The position numbers and the translations under genes are program-made. Shown here piece after piece: positions 11,043 to 22,908 of a stretch of DNA of 64,000 nucleotides. The stretch lies in NCBI GenBank assembly GCA_035610835.1, contig CM069447.1, positions 42,815,893-42,879,892 on the forward strand, given 5' to 3'. Source of the DNA: Ophiura sarsii. Its lineage: Eukaryota > Echinodermata > Ophiuroidea > Amphilepidida > Ophiuridae. Numbering within the stretch: position 1 is the stretch's first letter; every line of letters starts with the position of its first letter. Under the pieces are notes generated by a model. The model was not told the DNA's origin and ran no database searches. It saw only the letters and a program-made list of their open reading frames with translations.

Positions 11043-11308
11043 GCTCAAACAAAGAAGAAGGTCTGTCTCAGAAGCATTTGGCAAATAAGCTATGTGCTGT
11101 ACAATTTTTTAAAATTTTTTAATTTGTAAGAGAACTTAAAAAAATAAAAAATAAAAAAATCGAAAAAAAAAATTAAATTAAAATAAAAGAAGAAAAAAAA
11201 AGAAGATAAAAAAGAAGTTTTTTTAGGCCTCAGCGCATAGACCTACGCTCATTTCACATACCAATGCGGACGGGCTTCTGAGACAGACTGTATCTTCTTT
11301 GTTTGGCC
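11043..11308. mobile_element. Harbinger-type MITE, copy 1
   Basis: The ends carry CAAACAAAGAAGAAGGTCTG and its complement, with TTA flanking both sides (11040-11042 and 11309-11311). The inside is A/T-rich. Copies at 37128-37429 and 49702-50005 have TAA flanks; a three-base TWA duplication is the PIF/Harbinger rule. Confidence 0.75.
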
Positions 11309-11370
11309 TTATCCCACTTGAAGTACACACCTGACCTTGGTGTGTATCCCAGTGATAGACACATTATTAA

Positions 11371-11745
11371 AGGCATTTTATGTGATCTTTTCCAGAGAGC
11401 GCCCTCTATTCATTTTTTTTTTTTAGAAAGTAGATTTTCTTGCAGATTTACATTTCTGATCATATATCGTACATACATTCCAAGTTACGGAGCGGTACGA
11501 TTCCTAATTACCTCAAAATCATGGTTTTAGAGTGAATTTAGAGTGAAAATATAAACTGTCGTGTTATCCCGACAGTTTATTTTCACTCTAAAACCATGAT
11601 TTTGAAGTAATTCAGAATCGTATCGCCCTGTAACTTGGAATGTATGTACGATTTATGATCAGAAATGTAAATCTGCAAGAAAATCTGCTTTCAATTTTAT
11701 TTTCGATGTTGAGGGCGTTCCCTGGAAAGATCACATAATATACCT
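11371..11745. mobile_element. TTAA-flanked foldback element
   Basis: Two arms of about 170 bp meet at a short CGTGTTATCCCGACAG centre. The ends AGGCATTTTATGTGATC and GATCACATAATATACCT lie between TTAA sites. Single-arm copies are at 1463-1564 and 36870-37010. Non-coding. Confidence 0.8.
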
Positions 11746-12010
11746 TTAATGCTGTGCACTCATGCCCAGATTTGTCTTTCATTGCGTGAGAACACATGCT
11801 ATAGTCTATTTGTCCATCACGAGACAGTGACGTAAGTAACTGTGTCATTCACTAATTGCAGTATATGAACTCGCACACCTAGTCGAAGCGCTGGCGTGCA
11901 CACTCACGCATAGAAAGGCGGCAGACACATACATGTGCGGTCATGTTGCGTCTGAATAGTTACGTCACTGTCCTGAGGAAGGGAAATAGAGTATACATGT
12001 AGTGCATTAA

Positions 12011-12353
12011 AGGTAGATGTTCCGATTTTCAACTTGAAGTTTTCTATTCTACATGAAAGGTCATCCTTAAAAAAGTTGTGTTCCAAAGTTTGAGTTGCAT
12101 AGCTAATGGTTCTTATTTTAGACGCACAAGATGCTGTGAACTGTACCCATTGAGTAGTACACAAACTATATCGGTGGTTACCACCATTCGCGGTAATTCG
12201 ACGTTATTTCATCGATTTCTCCGTAATTATACCGATTTAGGCCGTCAAATTTCAGTATGATGATGAGAAAAATACGAGCTTTCATATGATATGAAAATCT
12301 CAGTATGTTTGAAATAATTCTGTGTTACGAAAATGTGATCGGGTCATCTACCT
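12011..12353. mobile_element. TTAA-flanked MITE, intact copy of the element at 1569-2998
   Basis: The ends AGGTAGATG and CATCTACCT lie between TTAA (12007-12010 and 12354-12357). It contains the GGTGGTTACCACC target that is interrupted in the 1569 copy, so it serves as the empty-site reference. Confidence 0.8.
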
Positions 12354-12475
12354 TTAAATCTCACCCAAGATAATAAGGTCCATGCATGACCAAAAATGCA
12401 TAATAAATTAGGAACGTTTTTTAAAGAGTCTATGAGGGTACTTTATCAAAATCCTGTTGATGTTACTCGTTTTAA

Positions 12476-13162
12476 CCCCCTAAGGCAGGCCTTCTCAATT
12501 AGATTTTGTGAAGCACCACTTTTGAGATGTTAGTGATCTAGAAGCGCCACTATCCCCGCGAGCGTAGTGAATAACAGGTGGGGTCCAGGGGCCCTGGTGG
12601 GGGTCCAGGGGGCGAAGCTCCCTGGAAGCTCATGGGTTTACCCCCTTTTAAGAGGCTAAGGAGAGCTATATTTGCATGCAATATGGTACAAGAAATAAAG
12701 AGATGTTGATGGTAAAATGTACAAAAATTGGTAGCAAATGTAGTGATAAGCAATAGGCCTACTACTAATAATCATGACTTACCCCACTGCAGTTAGTGGC
12801 TGAAGTGGCTCTATATGCTTCTTGCAAAAAAACCTCGAATATCGCGAAATATAACCCAACATTTATTGTTTTGTTTGTTCATGCGTCCTTCCGCGCGCCA
12901 CTTGGACTGATGCAATGCGCCACAAGTGGCGCGCGCGCCACCATTTGAGAAGGCCTGCCTTAAGGTCTACCTGTCTATCTTACAGTGGTTCTGATTGGTT
13001 TATTACAAGATGTACTCATATGAATAGCCAATTCAAATGCAGCTTGTAAAATGTTTCACTCCCATCTTTATCAGGGATACAATTATTCTAACAATGTCTC
13101 TCATTGGTGCAATAAATGATGTATCCATCTTTTTAACCAATCGGCCGGTAGTTCTCAAGGGG
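12476..13162. mobile_element. piggyBac-type MITE family B, copy 1, carrying a nested hAT-type MITE
   Basis: Lies between TTAA at 12472-12475 and 13163-13166. The right end is GGCCGGTAGTTCTCAAGGGG. Relatives are at 13963-14169, 23071-23278 and 50675-50883. The left end is interrupted after a few bases by the element at 12486-12957. Confidence 0.8.
12486..12957. mobile_element. hAT/Charlie-type MITE, 472 bp, nested in family B
   Basis: The ends CAGGCCTTCTCAA and TTGAGAAGGCCTG are inverted copies, flanked by CCCTAAGG (12478-12485) and CCTTAAGG (12958-12965), an 8-bp TSD with one change. The CAG..TTCTCAA end is the known Charlie-like style. Confidence 0.8.
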
Positions 13163-13169
13163 TTAAAAG

Positions 13170-13545
13170 GGGTCAAAATGGGGGGGGGGGGGGGGGGGGG
13201 GAATATACACAATCCTGATTTTATAGTGAATTTTGGCTTCACATGCTTACAGCCCGAGGGGGCGGGGGGGGGGGGGGGGGGGGGTGGGGGCTCAGATTGT
13301 TTTTGGTAGGGATGTGCCACCAGCAAAATGAAAAACTGACCCATACATTTACCAATTTTCGGGGGAAATAATGGACCATACGTTTACCGGAGACCCATAT
13401 TTGACCGATTTTGCTAAGATGTCTGTGAAAATCAGCAAAAATAAGGATTTTAGACCAGAGAGTGAAAAATGGGACCCTATTTGGCGGCACATCCCCATAA
13501 TCTCATATCCACTAAGTACCGCCCCCCCCCCCCACTGGGCTTACC
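13170..13545. repeat. G-run / C-run repeat block
   Basis: Contains runs of about 20 G at ~13181-13201 and ~13262-13284 and a shorter C run at ~13523-13533. Similar G-run repeats with GGGGTC-like text occur at about 5600-5770 and 61418-61816. Apparent frames through the runs read as poly-Gly or poly-Pro and are not genes. Confidence 0.55.
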
Positions 13546-13599
13546 GTATGATATTTGACTGCCATCACCAGGATTAAGCTAACACTCACTTTAGTTTAA

Positions 13600-13845
13600 G
13601 CGCGCGCAGTTCCAAATTGGCGAGAAATATTCGGTTTTTATCTCTCCACGCGCAGAAGTAATCCAATCGTACCCGCACGATTATGGCCACATGCACACGG
13701 TTAAGGACACACACACGCTTCACACGTATGATGCAATGCGTTTGTTGCCTTCATGTGTGCCCACGTCCTTCTGTATTCATTCACTGCTGCAAGGAGGCTT
13801 CACCATTTTGGAACTGATCAAACTGTAGAATACATATTTGACGTT
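13600..13845. mobile_element. MITE with GTTCCAAATTGGCGAG ends, copy 1
   Basis: GTTCCAAATTGGCGAGAAAT at the left and TTTTGGAACTGATCAAAC at the right frame a ~245-bp CpG-containing body with CACACG repeats. Related copies are at 44003-44229 and 47733-47945. Confidence 0.6.
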
Positions 13846-13962
13846 ACAATCATTCTTCAGATTGAATGAAGTATACAAAGTACATGCAGCATAAAACATT
13901 TATAATATTCTACCAAAACTGTTTCCATGATCATATATATTATAAAAAATGGGATTTGTTAA

Positions 13963-14169
13963 CCCCCTGAGAACTACCGGCCGATTGGTCAGAAAGATAG
14001 ATACATGATTTATTGCACCAATCAGAGACATGTTTAAAATAATTGTATCCCTGATAAAGATTGGAGTGAAATATTTTACAAGCTGCATTTTAATTGGACA
14101 TTGAAATGAGTATATCTTGCAATAAACCAATCAAAACCACTGTAAGATAGGCCGGTAGTGCCCAGGGGG
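13963..14169. mobile_element. piggyBac-type MITE family B, copy 2
   Basis: The ends CCCCCTGAGAACTACCGGCC and GGCCGGTAGTGCCCAGGGGG lie between TTAA (13959-13962 and 14170-14173). Confidence 0.85.
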
Positions 14170-14203
14170 TTAAATCCTTATTGCTCATTATCATCCATAT
14201 TAA

Positions 14204-14445
14204 CACTTTCCATGTGGCAGGCGTCTGCAGACGACATTCCAAAAGTTCACAAAATGCTTCAAAAATATCAACATTATTGAAATTCATTACCATATTTGGA
14301 GTCACCATGAGAAACGCATTAAAATAAGTACAAACGTACCTAGTATTAATTCAGTAATACTTGAGATAGACCTTGAAACTTGAGAAAGGTTTCTGAAAAA
14401 ATATGTTTTGTATTATGGTAAAACTAAAAAGCCGCGTGGAAAGTG
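14204..14445 (+). mobile_element. piggyBac-type MITE family A, copy 4
   Basis: Lies between TTAA at 14200-14203 and 14446-14449, only 30 bp from the family B element. The left end has mutated to CACTTTCCATGTGGC. Confidence 0.8.
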
Positions 14446-14737
14446 TTAACTGGAATCAGTTACAATACAAGTTGCAGACAAACACCTATAAAACGGATCA
14501 AGACACAACAAACAAACTAAACTACTGTTGCACCATCAAACAAATATTTGCAATCTAAAATATTCCATTTTGATGATTTTGAAAATCTTTCCAATTTGTC
14601 CAAATATTATTGTGAATTGTGAATGAAATGTATATGGTCTATAAATATAAGTGCACCGTCTATCCTGACTGTTATATTGTTGATGTTTTGTCAAAACCTT
14701 GTACGTTTTTCAGGCTCTTCAGAATGTATTATCGCGG

Positions 14738-14965
14738 GTTGAGCGCCAGAAGGTCGTAACTCAAGAAATGCTATTTAGAGATTATTGACTTAAATATATT
14801 TAGGACTTATTACAATACACTGTAGCACCCAACTCTAATTTTTGTCAAATTCAGAGTGTTTATGAGTTATCTCTTTATGGTTCTGAAAATCTAGGTTATA
14901 TGGATTTATTTGGTACCAAAATATAAATTTGCCCAAAAGTTGAGTTACGACCTTCTAGTGCTCAA
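14738..14965. mobile_element. Inverted-repeat element with GTTGAGCGCCAGAAGG ends
   Basis: About 27 bp at each end are inverted copies (CAGAAGGTCGTAACTCAA on the left, TTGAGTTACGACCTTCTA on the right). Non-coding, ~228 bp. Confidence 0.65.
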
Positions 14966-15049
14966 CACTCGACATGTAGTAAAACTGCCTAACCGTTATG
15001 GATAGGAAGTGTTACTTTATACATGTTCAGGGGCAAGAGCCGCGAGAGC

Positions 15050-15421
15050 CAGGGTTCTAGCTAGGACGGGCGGTGCCGGGCGGGCCCGCCCACCACTGGG
15101 CTAGCCCTCCCGGCGCTGGGCCCGGAAATGGGCTGGCCGCCCGGCACTCTAAAAAAAATTTTAAAAAAAGAATTTTTTTTAAAATTTTTTTTTACAATTT
15201 GTGGATAAAATCATTAAACTGCCTCATAAAACAAGAAATTATGTGGCAGGAACCCTCAAAGTGCATTAAAAAACCCTAAAAAGACATTAATAGGGCCTCT
15301 GGATCCCATGCCATGATCCACTGCACTTCGTTCGCTACATTTTCTCCGTTCGCCGTCAGTAAATTTACCCGGTTCTAAAAAAACCCCACCCGGTTCTAAA
15401 ATGGTCCTGGCTAGAACCCTG
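15050..15421. mobile_element. hAT-type MITE (CAGGGTTCTAGCTA ends), 372 bp
   Basis: The ends CAGGGTTCTAGC and GCTAGAACCCTG are inverted copies with an exact 8-bp TSD GCGAGAGC (15042-15049 and 15422-15429). A relative lies in NOM1 intron 3 (33235-33546). The body holds the shared phrase ACTGCCTCATAAAACAAGAA. Confidence 0.9.
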
Positions 15422-15429
15422 GCGAGAGC

Positions 15430-16448
15430 ACATACAAGATTTTGATATTTGTTTTGGTCCTTGAACATGTTTAGAGCAGACTGCCCAAAGGTTATACATA
15501 AGAAGTATTACTTTATACATGCTGAAGGGCCAGATAGAGATACGAGGTTTTGACAGAACAGTGATATTGGTTTCTACAGTGAAATATTACCAATACAAAA
15601 CATCTGATAAAGGCGGTACTGTATAAGTGAAAATTGTCGCACACATAATTTTTAGCATTTGCACATGTTTTGAACAATTTTGCTTGTTTTCATTTTAGTG
15701 GTGATATTGGGCTTCCTTACATAGACCTAGATACAAAATTGTCTAATTTAGTACGAAAATCTGCGCGAAGCGCGAAAATAAATTGCCTTTTTAAGCTAAA
15801 ATTGACGACTTTGTTCTAATTTTAAGTAAATAGATTTTGTTTGAGGGGGTGGGGTACAAAAATTACTTTTGGGGAAATACCCTCTCCTTGTCCCCTGTAG
15901 CGTCGCCACTGGGGAAAAGCGATAACATAATAAACACGTTAGTAGGCTATACCTGCAACCACAGCTCATAACCCAAAGTTTGCATTTTTTTCTCTTCATC
16001 TTTTTTCACCCTTTTCCCCAATACTTTTTCTTTTTCCACTTGGCATTATTTCCCCAATTCTGCTCATTATTTCCCGGGAGCGATGCTCCCTGCTCCCGCA
16101 CTTTGCGCAACCCTGGCGTGCTGTGTATGTTACCAGGCGTGGACACAGAGAACCAAAAAACCTGTACTTATTACTTGAGTGTGCGTGTGTGTTTATGAGT
16201 TGCATATTTGGGATTGAGAATTATTTGTTTTGATCGTAAGGTAAAAAGAGGTATATTGTTGGCACACTGAATACAATATACACCCTTTTGCAGCACAAAG
16301 GGGATAAAGTGTACATAACGTCCTATGTATGCATCAATTACACGGTAGAAAAAAGAGCTGTGTTGTAATTGTATGATGCACTTTATTCCGTCAAAGACTT
16401 GATGCACGGCTGGGACATGATGTACACTATTTCTCCAAAAGGTAGGTA
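15430..16448. other. Intergenic DNA with no supported gene
   Basis: Short frames on both strands have no family features. 15700-15790 shares the CTTCCTTACATAGACCTA phrase with the element at 6918-7098. A T/C-rich stretch lies at 15985-16060. Confidence 0.4.
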
Positions 16449-16670
16449 TACTGTAAAACCAGAAATGTTCGTGAGTTTAAAATTTCACGAAATCAGTGAT
16501 ACTGGCCTAATTCATGGCATAACAATTTCGCGAACGTAACTTGGCAATGTACTGCTACAAGGTAGATTGGAAATATTTGCGGCATGAAATTTCCTCGAGT
16601 AAATGCTTCTCGCGAAATTAACAAAATTAGCGAAATTTAAACTCATGCGAACATTTCTGGTTTTACAATA
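16449..16670. mobile_element. TACTGTAAAACC-ended MITE abutting the YAE1 stop codon
   Basis: The ends TACTGTAAAACCAGAAATG and CATTTCTGGTTTTACAATA are inverted copies; ends of this type with TA duplication fit Tc1/mariner relatives. The right edge is 1-2 bp from the YAE1 stop codon (16672-16674), so the YAE1 3'UTR must start inside it. Confidence 0.8.
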
Positions 16671-16671
16671 C

Positions 16672-17149
16672 CTATTGCAACAAGCTTGTTATATCTAGAT
16701 GTGTAAACAACGATGTGCACTTTACGGAAATCTCCTGCAATCTTTCCAAAATAATTCTTTGCTGCAAATCTGGATATTCCGCACCAGGTTTGCCTGACAT
16801 TGAAACAGCGCCACCAAGTTCAAAACTCGATGGTTCAGTTATCTCTGGACGAGGATTGATTCCTGAACTAACGTCCTGCGAAATATGCATCTGCGTAAAT
16901 TTCCCAGACACATTGTTTAATTCTGCTATGGCATTTTCGCTCCCTGATTTATCGTCATCAGTTGCAAACGACATTTTTACACCAGTTTCCATAGCAACAG
17001 GATCTGCATTATTTGTAACTATGGTTTGCAGCAATGCATGTTGGGATTGCTCCAGTGTTTCTAGTTCTTGTAACATTTCGCTGATAGCATCCTTGTCTGT
17101 TGGAGAGAACTGCTGCCTGTCACTCTGTTCGTGGTAGGCCTTCAATGCA
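16672..17149 (-). CDS. YAE1: YAE1 exon 3 (C-terminal part, stop at 16672)
   Basis: The acceptor CTGCAG|T at 17149 joins the AG of exon 2 to give GMLSALKAYHEQSD, where the vertebrate YAE1 protein also reads LSAL. The exon encodes about 158 residues and a TAG stop. This half is variable in the family. It carries a glutamate-rich helix (MLQELETLEQSQHALLQ), an acidic and serine-rich middle and a final helical stretch (ERLQEISVKCTSLFTHLDI). Total protein is about 230 residues, close to the human length. Yae1 with Lto1 is the adaptor that recruits the cytosolic Fe-S targeting complex to ABCE1/Rli1, needed for ribosome recycling. A MITE sits immediately beyond the stop. Confidence 0.88.
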
Positions 17150-17473
17150 CTGCAGTATCAAGAAATTTTAACAAAGAAATCAAAAATATATTTTATTAAA
17201 TTAGTAAATAATGTATAGACTCGGACAAACTAAATTAAATTAGTCTTATATAAAACTGAAGGGGCATTGTGCTCCGTTGACGATTAATTCCTAATCATTG
17301 TTTCTAAATCAGAAAATGAAGTACCTTGTTAAAAAGATTTATATGAATGGAAATGTCCTACATATAATTTATAGCGGGCCAAACCATATAAATGCATTCC
17401 TCTTAATAAAGATTTAGAAAATGTATAGTCTGACCTATCCAGAATGAACCTATCCTAAGTTCATACCATTAAA

Positions 17474-18947
17474 GGGGCATTGAGAGATGTATCGATATAC
17501 TAAATGAGCTAATAACGTAAAGATAATCATCAACATAGCCCAAATCCAAAATGTCATACAATTCCGACATCGCCTTCATGCCAAAATTAGCAAATAACGG
17601 CACTTCCGGGTTGAGATTTGCCGCGAAAGTCCGTAAGTAAAATGATGCATAACTTCCGAATTCAGCACCTGAGTTTCGATATGATCATATCGAAACTAAG
17701 AAAATCATGAAATATTATATGATAAACAGCGAATGTCTGTAAACTGTTTCAGATGGTAGTTAGTATAATGCCTAAGTATTACTTTGATGCCAAAAAACTG
17801 ATTTCCAGGATAATCGAGAAATTTCCGAAATGCAATTAAGCAAATTTCGACTTTAACCCCTGCACTAGATATTTATTGTGGTGGCCCAATGGCTTTCCCT
17901 GCGGGCGTTAGTCCCGTGGCAGGCGCATGCGCGATAGGCCTTTCCCGTCAGGCGGCTTGGTGGCATGGCCCCATTCGCCATTACGTTTCATGCAACACAC
18001 GCAAGAGGTCGGGCTTTGACGGGCTGGTGTTGGTTAACAAATTCCCCACCCTCCCACCCTTTTGAGGGGCGAGAGAGAAAAACAGTTGGCTATTTGTATC
18101 GATTGTTTTAGTTGGGATGTCTCACAAACGGGACATGGAATTCCGGGTAGCAGTGGTATTTTTTCGACGTAAGAAATTGGAATATTAAATTGCTAATTAT
18201 GAACGATGGATCTAAATTAAATAAACTAAAGGTTTCACAAATTAAACATCTTAAAGGATTTAAGGTGGAAAATGAAAGATGTGTTGAAAATGTGGGATAC
18301 TGTCAAGTATTACAAATAATATGATTGATTAGTTTCATTACATGAGTTAATTATATGCACATTTCGCTCCTTGGGAATTGCTCGGAGCAGGATTTGGTTT
18401 GAGCATTAGGAAATTTACTGACAGAGTCAGCGAAAATTGGCACAACCAATTTCTATATAATTATGAGTTGTATTTTGAGACTCTGATTTGGCTATATTCA
18501 ATTCTGACGGTTTGATTAAATTAATAACAAATGGACGCCTAAGTCATAGGCTAGGTTTTGCTTCGGCACCTCGCGTTGTCATATGACGCTGGTGCGTAAG
18601 GGTAGGTAATTCGTGGCCACCCTGACGATCTGATAAACTTGAAATTTGATTTGACTTAGGCAGAGGTTTCACTTCGGCGTTACACATGTTTTTGCACGTT
18701 ATCGCTTAGGGGCGAGGAATTCAAACCTGCCCCGTCGATTGTGGTAAAATGTTATTATTCTTGGGGCCTTGTGCCGTGTTTGTATGTTATGAATTGAATA
18801 TCATGTGATAGCCATTATCAATAAAAGCGATCTCTTGCATTTGCATGGTGATGTCTGCTAAAGATAAATCTTCTGCGTCCTGCCTGTGGTTTCTAGAGTC
18901 AGGGGGTAATTGAGGGCGCACTCCCATACGTATCTCTCAATGCCCCT
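17474..18947. mobile_element. TTAA-flanked 1.47-kb element (AGGGGCATTGAGAG ends)
   Basis: The ends AGGGGCATTGAGAG and CTCTCAATGCCCCT lie between TTAA at 17470-17473 and 18948-18951. No transposase reading frame was found. A second, partial copy follows directly (18955-22253) and is itself interrupted twice. All lie in YAE1 intron 2. Confidence 0.7.
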
Positions 18948-19049
18948 TTAATACAAAGGTTTCTTTTGTAACATATCGAAACTAAGAAAATCATGAAATT
19001 TTATATGATAAACGGCGAATGTTGGTAAACTGTTTCAGATGGTAGTTAG

Positions 19050-19226
19050 CAGCCCTCAAATTAACTGAAGGCACCGAAGGCAATTGCCGTCAGTGCCCCA
19101 CCTAGTTGCCTCGATGCCCTCAACTTTTGGCTGTTTTTACTCCATTGAAAAGTACGTAATTGCCTTGGTGCCCTTTTCAAATTGCCTGAAATTGCTTGCC
19201 CTTTCCATTTCTTAATTTGAGGGCTA
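19050..19226. mobile_element. hAT-type MITE (CAGCCCTCAAATTAA ends), 177 bp
   Basis: Inverted ends CAGCCCTCAAATTAA / TTAATTTGAGGGCTA with an exact 8-bp TSD GTAGTTAG (19042-19049 and 19227-19234). The uninterrupted relative at 17755-17775 reads GTAGTTAG once. Confidence 0.9.
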
Positions 19227-19304
19227 GTAGTTAGTATATGCCAAAGTATTACTTTGATGCAAAAAAAACTGATTTCCAGGATAATTGAGGGCACACTCCC
19301 ATAC

Positions 19305-22225
19305 GGCTCATTCCATGAAGTTGGGGCATTTGTTAAAATAGCAGAATTTGGTACTTTAGGCAGCTTATAAACTGTTTTACTCTATGTGTATATCAAAAAA
19401 AAATTAGTGTCCAAAAACAGTACTAGGTTATAGTATTGAGCCATGAAAAAGAAGAAAAAAAAATCGACCCTTCCTTGAAGAAGAAAAAAATAAAAAATTA
19501 GGTGGTGTCCAAGACCATTTTTGCTAAAAACGTGACATGGAAAACACAACAATTAATATGAGTTTTATGTAAGCAAAACTATCATAGAATTGCTTGGAAA
19601 TCGATTTGATTAATAAAAGATACATGTATTCATAGTTTACTGACCAAAACACCTCGTCACGCTGGACTGATTTTTCACCCAAGCAACATGAAAATTGCCT
19701 TTCCGATGCTATGCACGGTGTCCACAAAATATACACGTGTAGCATCGGGAGTTTTCATTGCTGAATGGGGGTAGTTCTCTATCATACATTTTTAAATTAT
19801 TTTCCAAAATTAAGAGCATTTATCAATTGAAAACTATTGCAAATGAGAATAAATTTCATGTAGACCATTCCATATATTCATGAAAAAGTATACCGTGCCG
19901 TGCGCATGGTGTCCTTACCATAAAATGTAGCATCGTGATAAACATCCTATGCAATTTGTGGGAATCCCCCCCTGGAGATAAATAAAACATTCCATATTTC
20001 TTTTGTAAGGATAGAGGTCAATAGCTATCAGGTTTGTTTGGAATTTGCCACATGTGGGCTAGTTTTATCAAGGTTTTAGTCGCTGGTGTCCAATGGTAGC
20101 ATCGGGACTTTTATGTAGCATCAAAATGTAAACATTGGATAGTTTTGTGAATGGTAAGTGCGATTGTAATTATTTCTTAATGTTGCTTGTATGTCTGTAT
20201 TTATTAATGCATTTTTATTGAAAGGGAAACACTGAATCAGAATTTCTTTTCATGTTATGATATTAATTTTGAGTCACGGACACCATAATAATTTGGCGTC
20301 CATGTAGCATCGGGCATAGCATGGGCAATATTTTGCATTGGGTATCGTTATAGTTCGTTGAAATTGTATTTTTTTTGTAGAATCACATCATTAATAAACT
20401 TTGAAGTTAATAATGAATTAGTTTTTGCTCTTTTAATGCTAATAATATAGCTTACCAATACGATGCTACATGGACACCATGTCCATGTAGCATTTCATAA
20501 AATTTGCCTAATTAGACTAAAACAATTACCCCATTCGAAATTATCCATCACCCAAAACATTCAAAACATTGCCTACATTTTACTACACTTTACAGAAAAA
20601 AAGGCATATTATGAGAGATGTATATCTAATGAAATATATTAATACACAATGCTACATGGACACCATTTCCATTAGCATTTCACTGAATTCACAATAAACA
20701 TTCCCTTATTTTAGTTTTATTTACTATAAATAAAACAAATAATTGTAAATCATTTAAGTTCTCTATCCTTTGCTATTCTTTTTCATGTTAAATGAATAAT
20801 AAATAAAATACTCCAGCATGATTTTAATATAAATATTTTCCTGCAACACAAAAAGTGCAACATGAATAAATAATCTACTCCAATATCAATACACAATGTT
20901 CCATGAAGATACTAAGCCATAGGGTTTATTTTGTTTTGCTTTGCAGGTTCTTGACATTAATTCAGAAGACAGTTCTATCGTCCTGGAATTTATGGAGATG
21001 AAGACAAGGAACCCATCATTTTCAAAAACTAGTACCTTCCAAAGAAATCCATCATGGCAATTAAATTATTTTTTTGCAAACTGACTTTTTAAGTGATCAA
21101 ACTTTTCAATCATCTTATCATTAATAGAGGATGATTCAATCAGAAACAAGCAAAGAGACTAAGATCACAAAGGGTACTTTAAGAACAACACTGCATGAAG
21201 TTTGTTTCAGTGGACATCTTAAGTTTCTTTGATCAATGGTGTATTGTTATTGTGTAATTGTAAGAAATGGTGTATGTGTATCATAGGTAATTATGTTTTA
21301 TGCTTCATGGCAGGTTATCTTTTTGTGTAATTTGTAGTTTTACAATCCATGTTATTAATTTTATCGTGTGCTTATAACATAAAAAGTTAACATCATAGTA
21401 CATCCTCTCTATTGATCTGAAAAAGATGCACCTGTTCAAGCTGTTCCAAATATTTTAGGGCACGGTGTCCATGTAGCATCGTAATACTTGAGTACACAGA
21501 AAAGGTAAATTTTACATGAACAGTGTTTAGATAAATTTCAAGCAATTCACTCTGTGTATCTACTTGATATGATGAACAAGTAGACAAACCATTCACACTC
21601 AAATAATTGTAACAGTATGAATAGTCTTATTATTAACAATGTTACAAGACGCGGTGTCCATGTAGCATCGGTAGTGCATTTTATAACATTATACAGGTAA
21701 ATAATACTTCATATACTTACTTTATGACTATAATGTAATCAATGTGCATGGTTTATAGAGTACTTTACATCAAACAAATATTGATATGTACTTTATTTAA
21801 ATTCATTATACAAATTGCAAAATAAAGAGTCACTTTTCAATGAGTTTTTACATAAAACAGTTAATCTACGATGTCTTGTTCGTTAAGTTATGTTCAACCT
21901 AGACAAATCTGGTTTCTTTTCATGTATTTGTGGTTCCAAGTAGTTAATTGAGGTATAGAAACTTGGCCCACATCTTAAGCTATTTTATTAGAAAATGATA
22001 TGGAAATGAGAAATGGTGTCCATGTAGCATCAGGATTTTTGGAAATGTCATCCAACTGTTGAACATGTGCGGTTATTTTACACCAAATGTTACATTAAAA
22101 TAAAAAGTTCTACATTGGACTTTGGTAAATGTAGAACCTAAAAAAGAAGAAAGAGTTGGAAAATATCCATTTTGAAAATTTCACTTGGATGTCACATAAT
22201 ATGCCCCAACTTCATGGAATGAGCC
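19305..22225. mobile_element. 2.9-kb element with reiterated GGTGTCC / TAGCATCG motifs
   Basis: Terminal inverted repeats of 25 bp (GGCTCATTCCATGAAGTTGG and complement) enclose mostly non-coding DNA; the TSD is unclear. Inside, GGTGTCC followed within about 2-20 bp by TAGCATCG recurs on either strand near 19717, 19908, 20085, 20278/20295, 20472, 20658, 21458, 21650 and 22015, with a decayed copy near 20890. Steps are mostly 177-194 bp and the DNA between copies is unrelated. The core 20660-21450 lacks the motif and has one exon-like 45-codon frame (20947-21084) after a good acceptor. I read it as a decayed transposon with motif arrays at both ends; the superfamily is unknown. Confidence 0.65.
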
Positions 22226-22691
22226 AACGTATCTCTCGATGCCCCTTTAAGGTCAAAGGTCAGGATTGCAGTGTTTTGGGTCCAACAGAAAAAAATGCTT
22301 AGATTTTTGTCTCAAAATGTCATCATGTCAAAACATTTTAATTTGAGTGTATATGTTTTTTCTCAATCTATGTTTCATTATCCAAGTACTGATACAACGA
22401 GTTACGTCAAATAACTAATCTAACTTTAGTTGAGTTTGACTCGTTTTTTTCGTCGAAGATGTGAACTTTGTGAAACTTGCCTAAATACGATGATACCGTA
22501 CCGTAAGTCTCACTTCATGCATAAAGTATTATACTAGTGTCTGTGTTGTACTGTGAGCGGGTTTGCTCTTATGACATCATTATTTCATACTACGGCAGTG
22601 CATTCAAGTTACAGGATTCATGTCACGCCCGATATCACACCATTTCTATGCGTACGTTACGTTCTCATATTTCCACTACAACTGTCTAGGC

Positions 22692-22854
22692 CAGTGGTTA
22701 CCAACCTTTTTCTGGTGGTGACCCCATTCCAGAAACCAGCATCGGAGCGCGACCCCTTAGAGAACAAAGTCATGTGTGTTTACTATGATACAACATAGAC
22801 TTTTGTTAAATAAGGCTAGTCCGTGACCCCACAAAAAGTGGTTAGAAACCACTG
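22692..22854. mobile_element. hAT/Charlie-type MITE, 163 bp
   Basis: Ends CAGTGGTTACCAACC and GGTTAGAAACCACTG, with an exact 8-bp TSD GTCTAGGC (22684-22691 and 22855-22862). It lies in YAE1 intron 2, 54 bp from exon 2. Confidence 0.9.
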
Positions 22855-22908
22855 GTCTAGGCGACGATTTTTTTTATTTTTAAAGACTGTTCTTGTTTAA
22901 AGACGTAC

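Larger units (their letters stand above)
18955..22253. mobile_element. Second, partial copy of the 1.47-kb element, split by two nested insertions
   Basis: The text from ATATCGAAACTAAGAAAATC to GATTTCCAGGATAAT matches 17688-17815, and the right end CTCTCGATGCCCCT|TTAA (about 22233-22253) matches the terminal repeat. Insertions are at 19050-19226 and 19305-22225. Confidence 0.7.

Noticed and set aside
13033..13490. Gly-rich and Pro-rich ORFs on both strands
   Set aside because: They read through poly-G/poly-C runs of a repeat.
16715..17137. 140-codon plus-strand ORF
   Set aside because: It is the antisense shadow of YAE1 exon 3, which has splice and family support on the minus strand.
22553..22798. 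81-codon plus-strand ORF near YAE1 exon 2
   Set aside because: It runs into the Charlie-type MITE at 22692-22854, which has its own exact 8-bp TSD.
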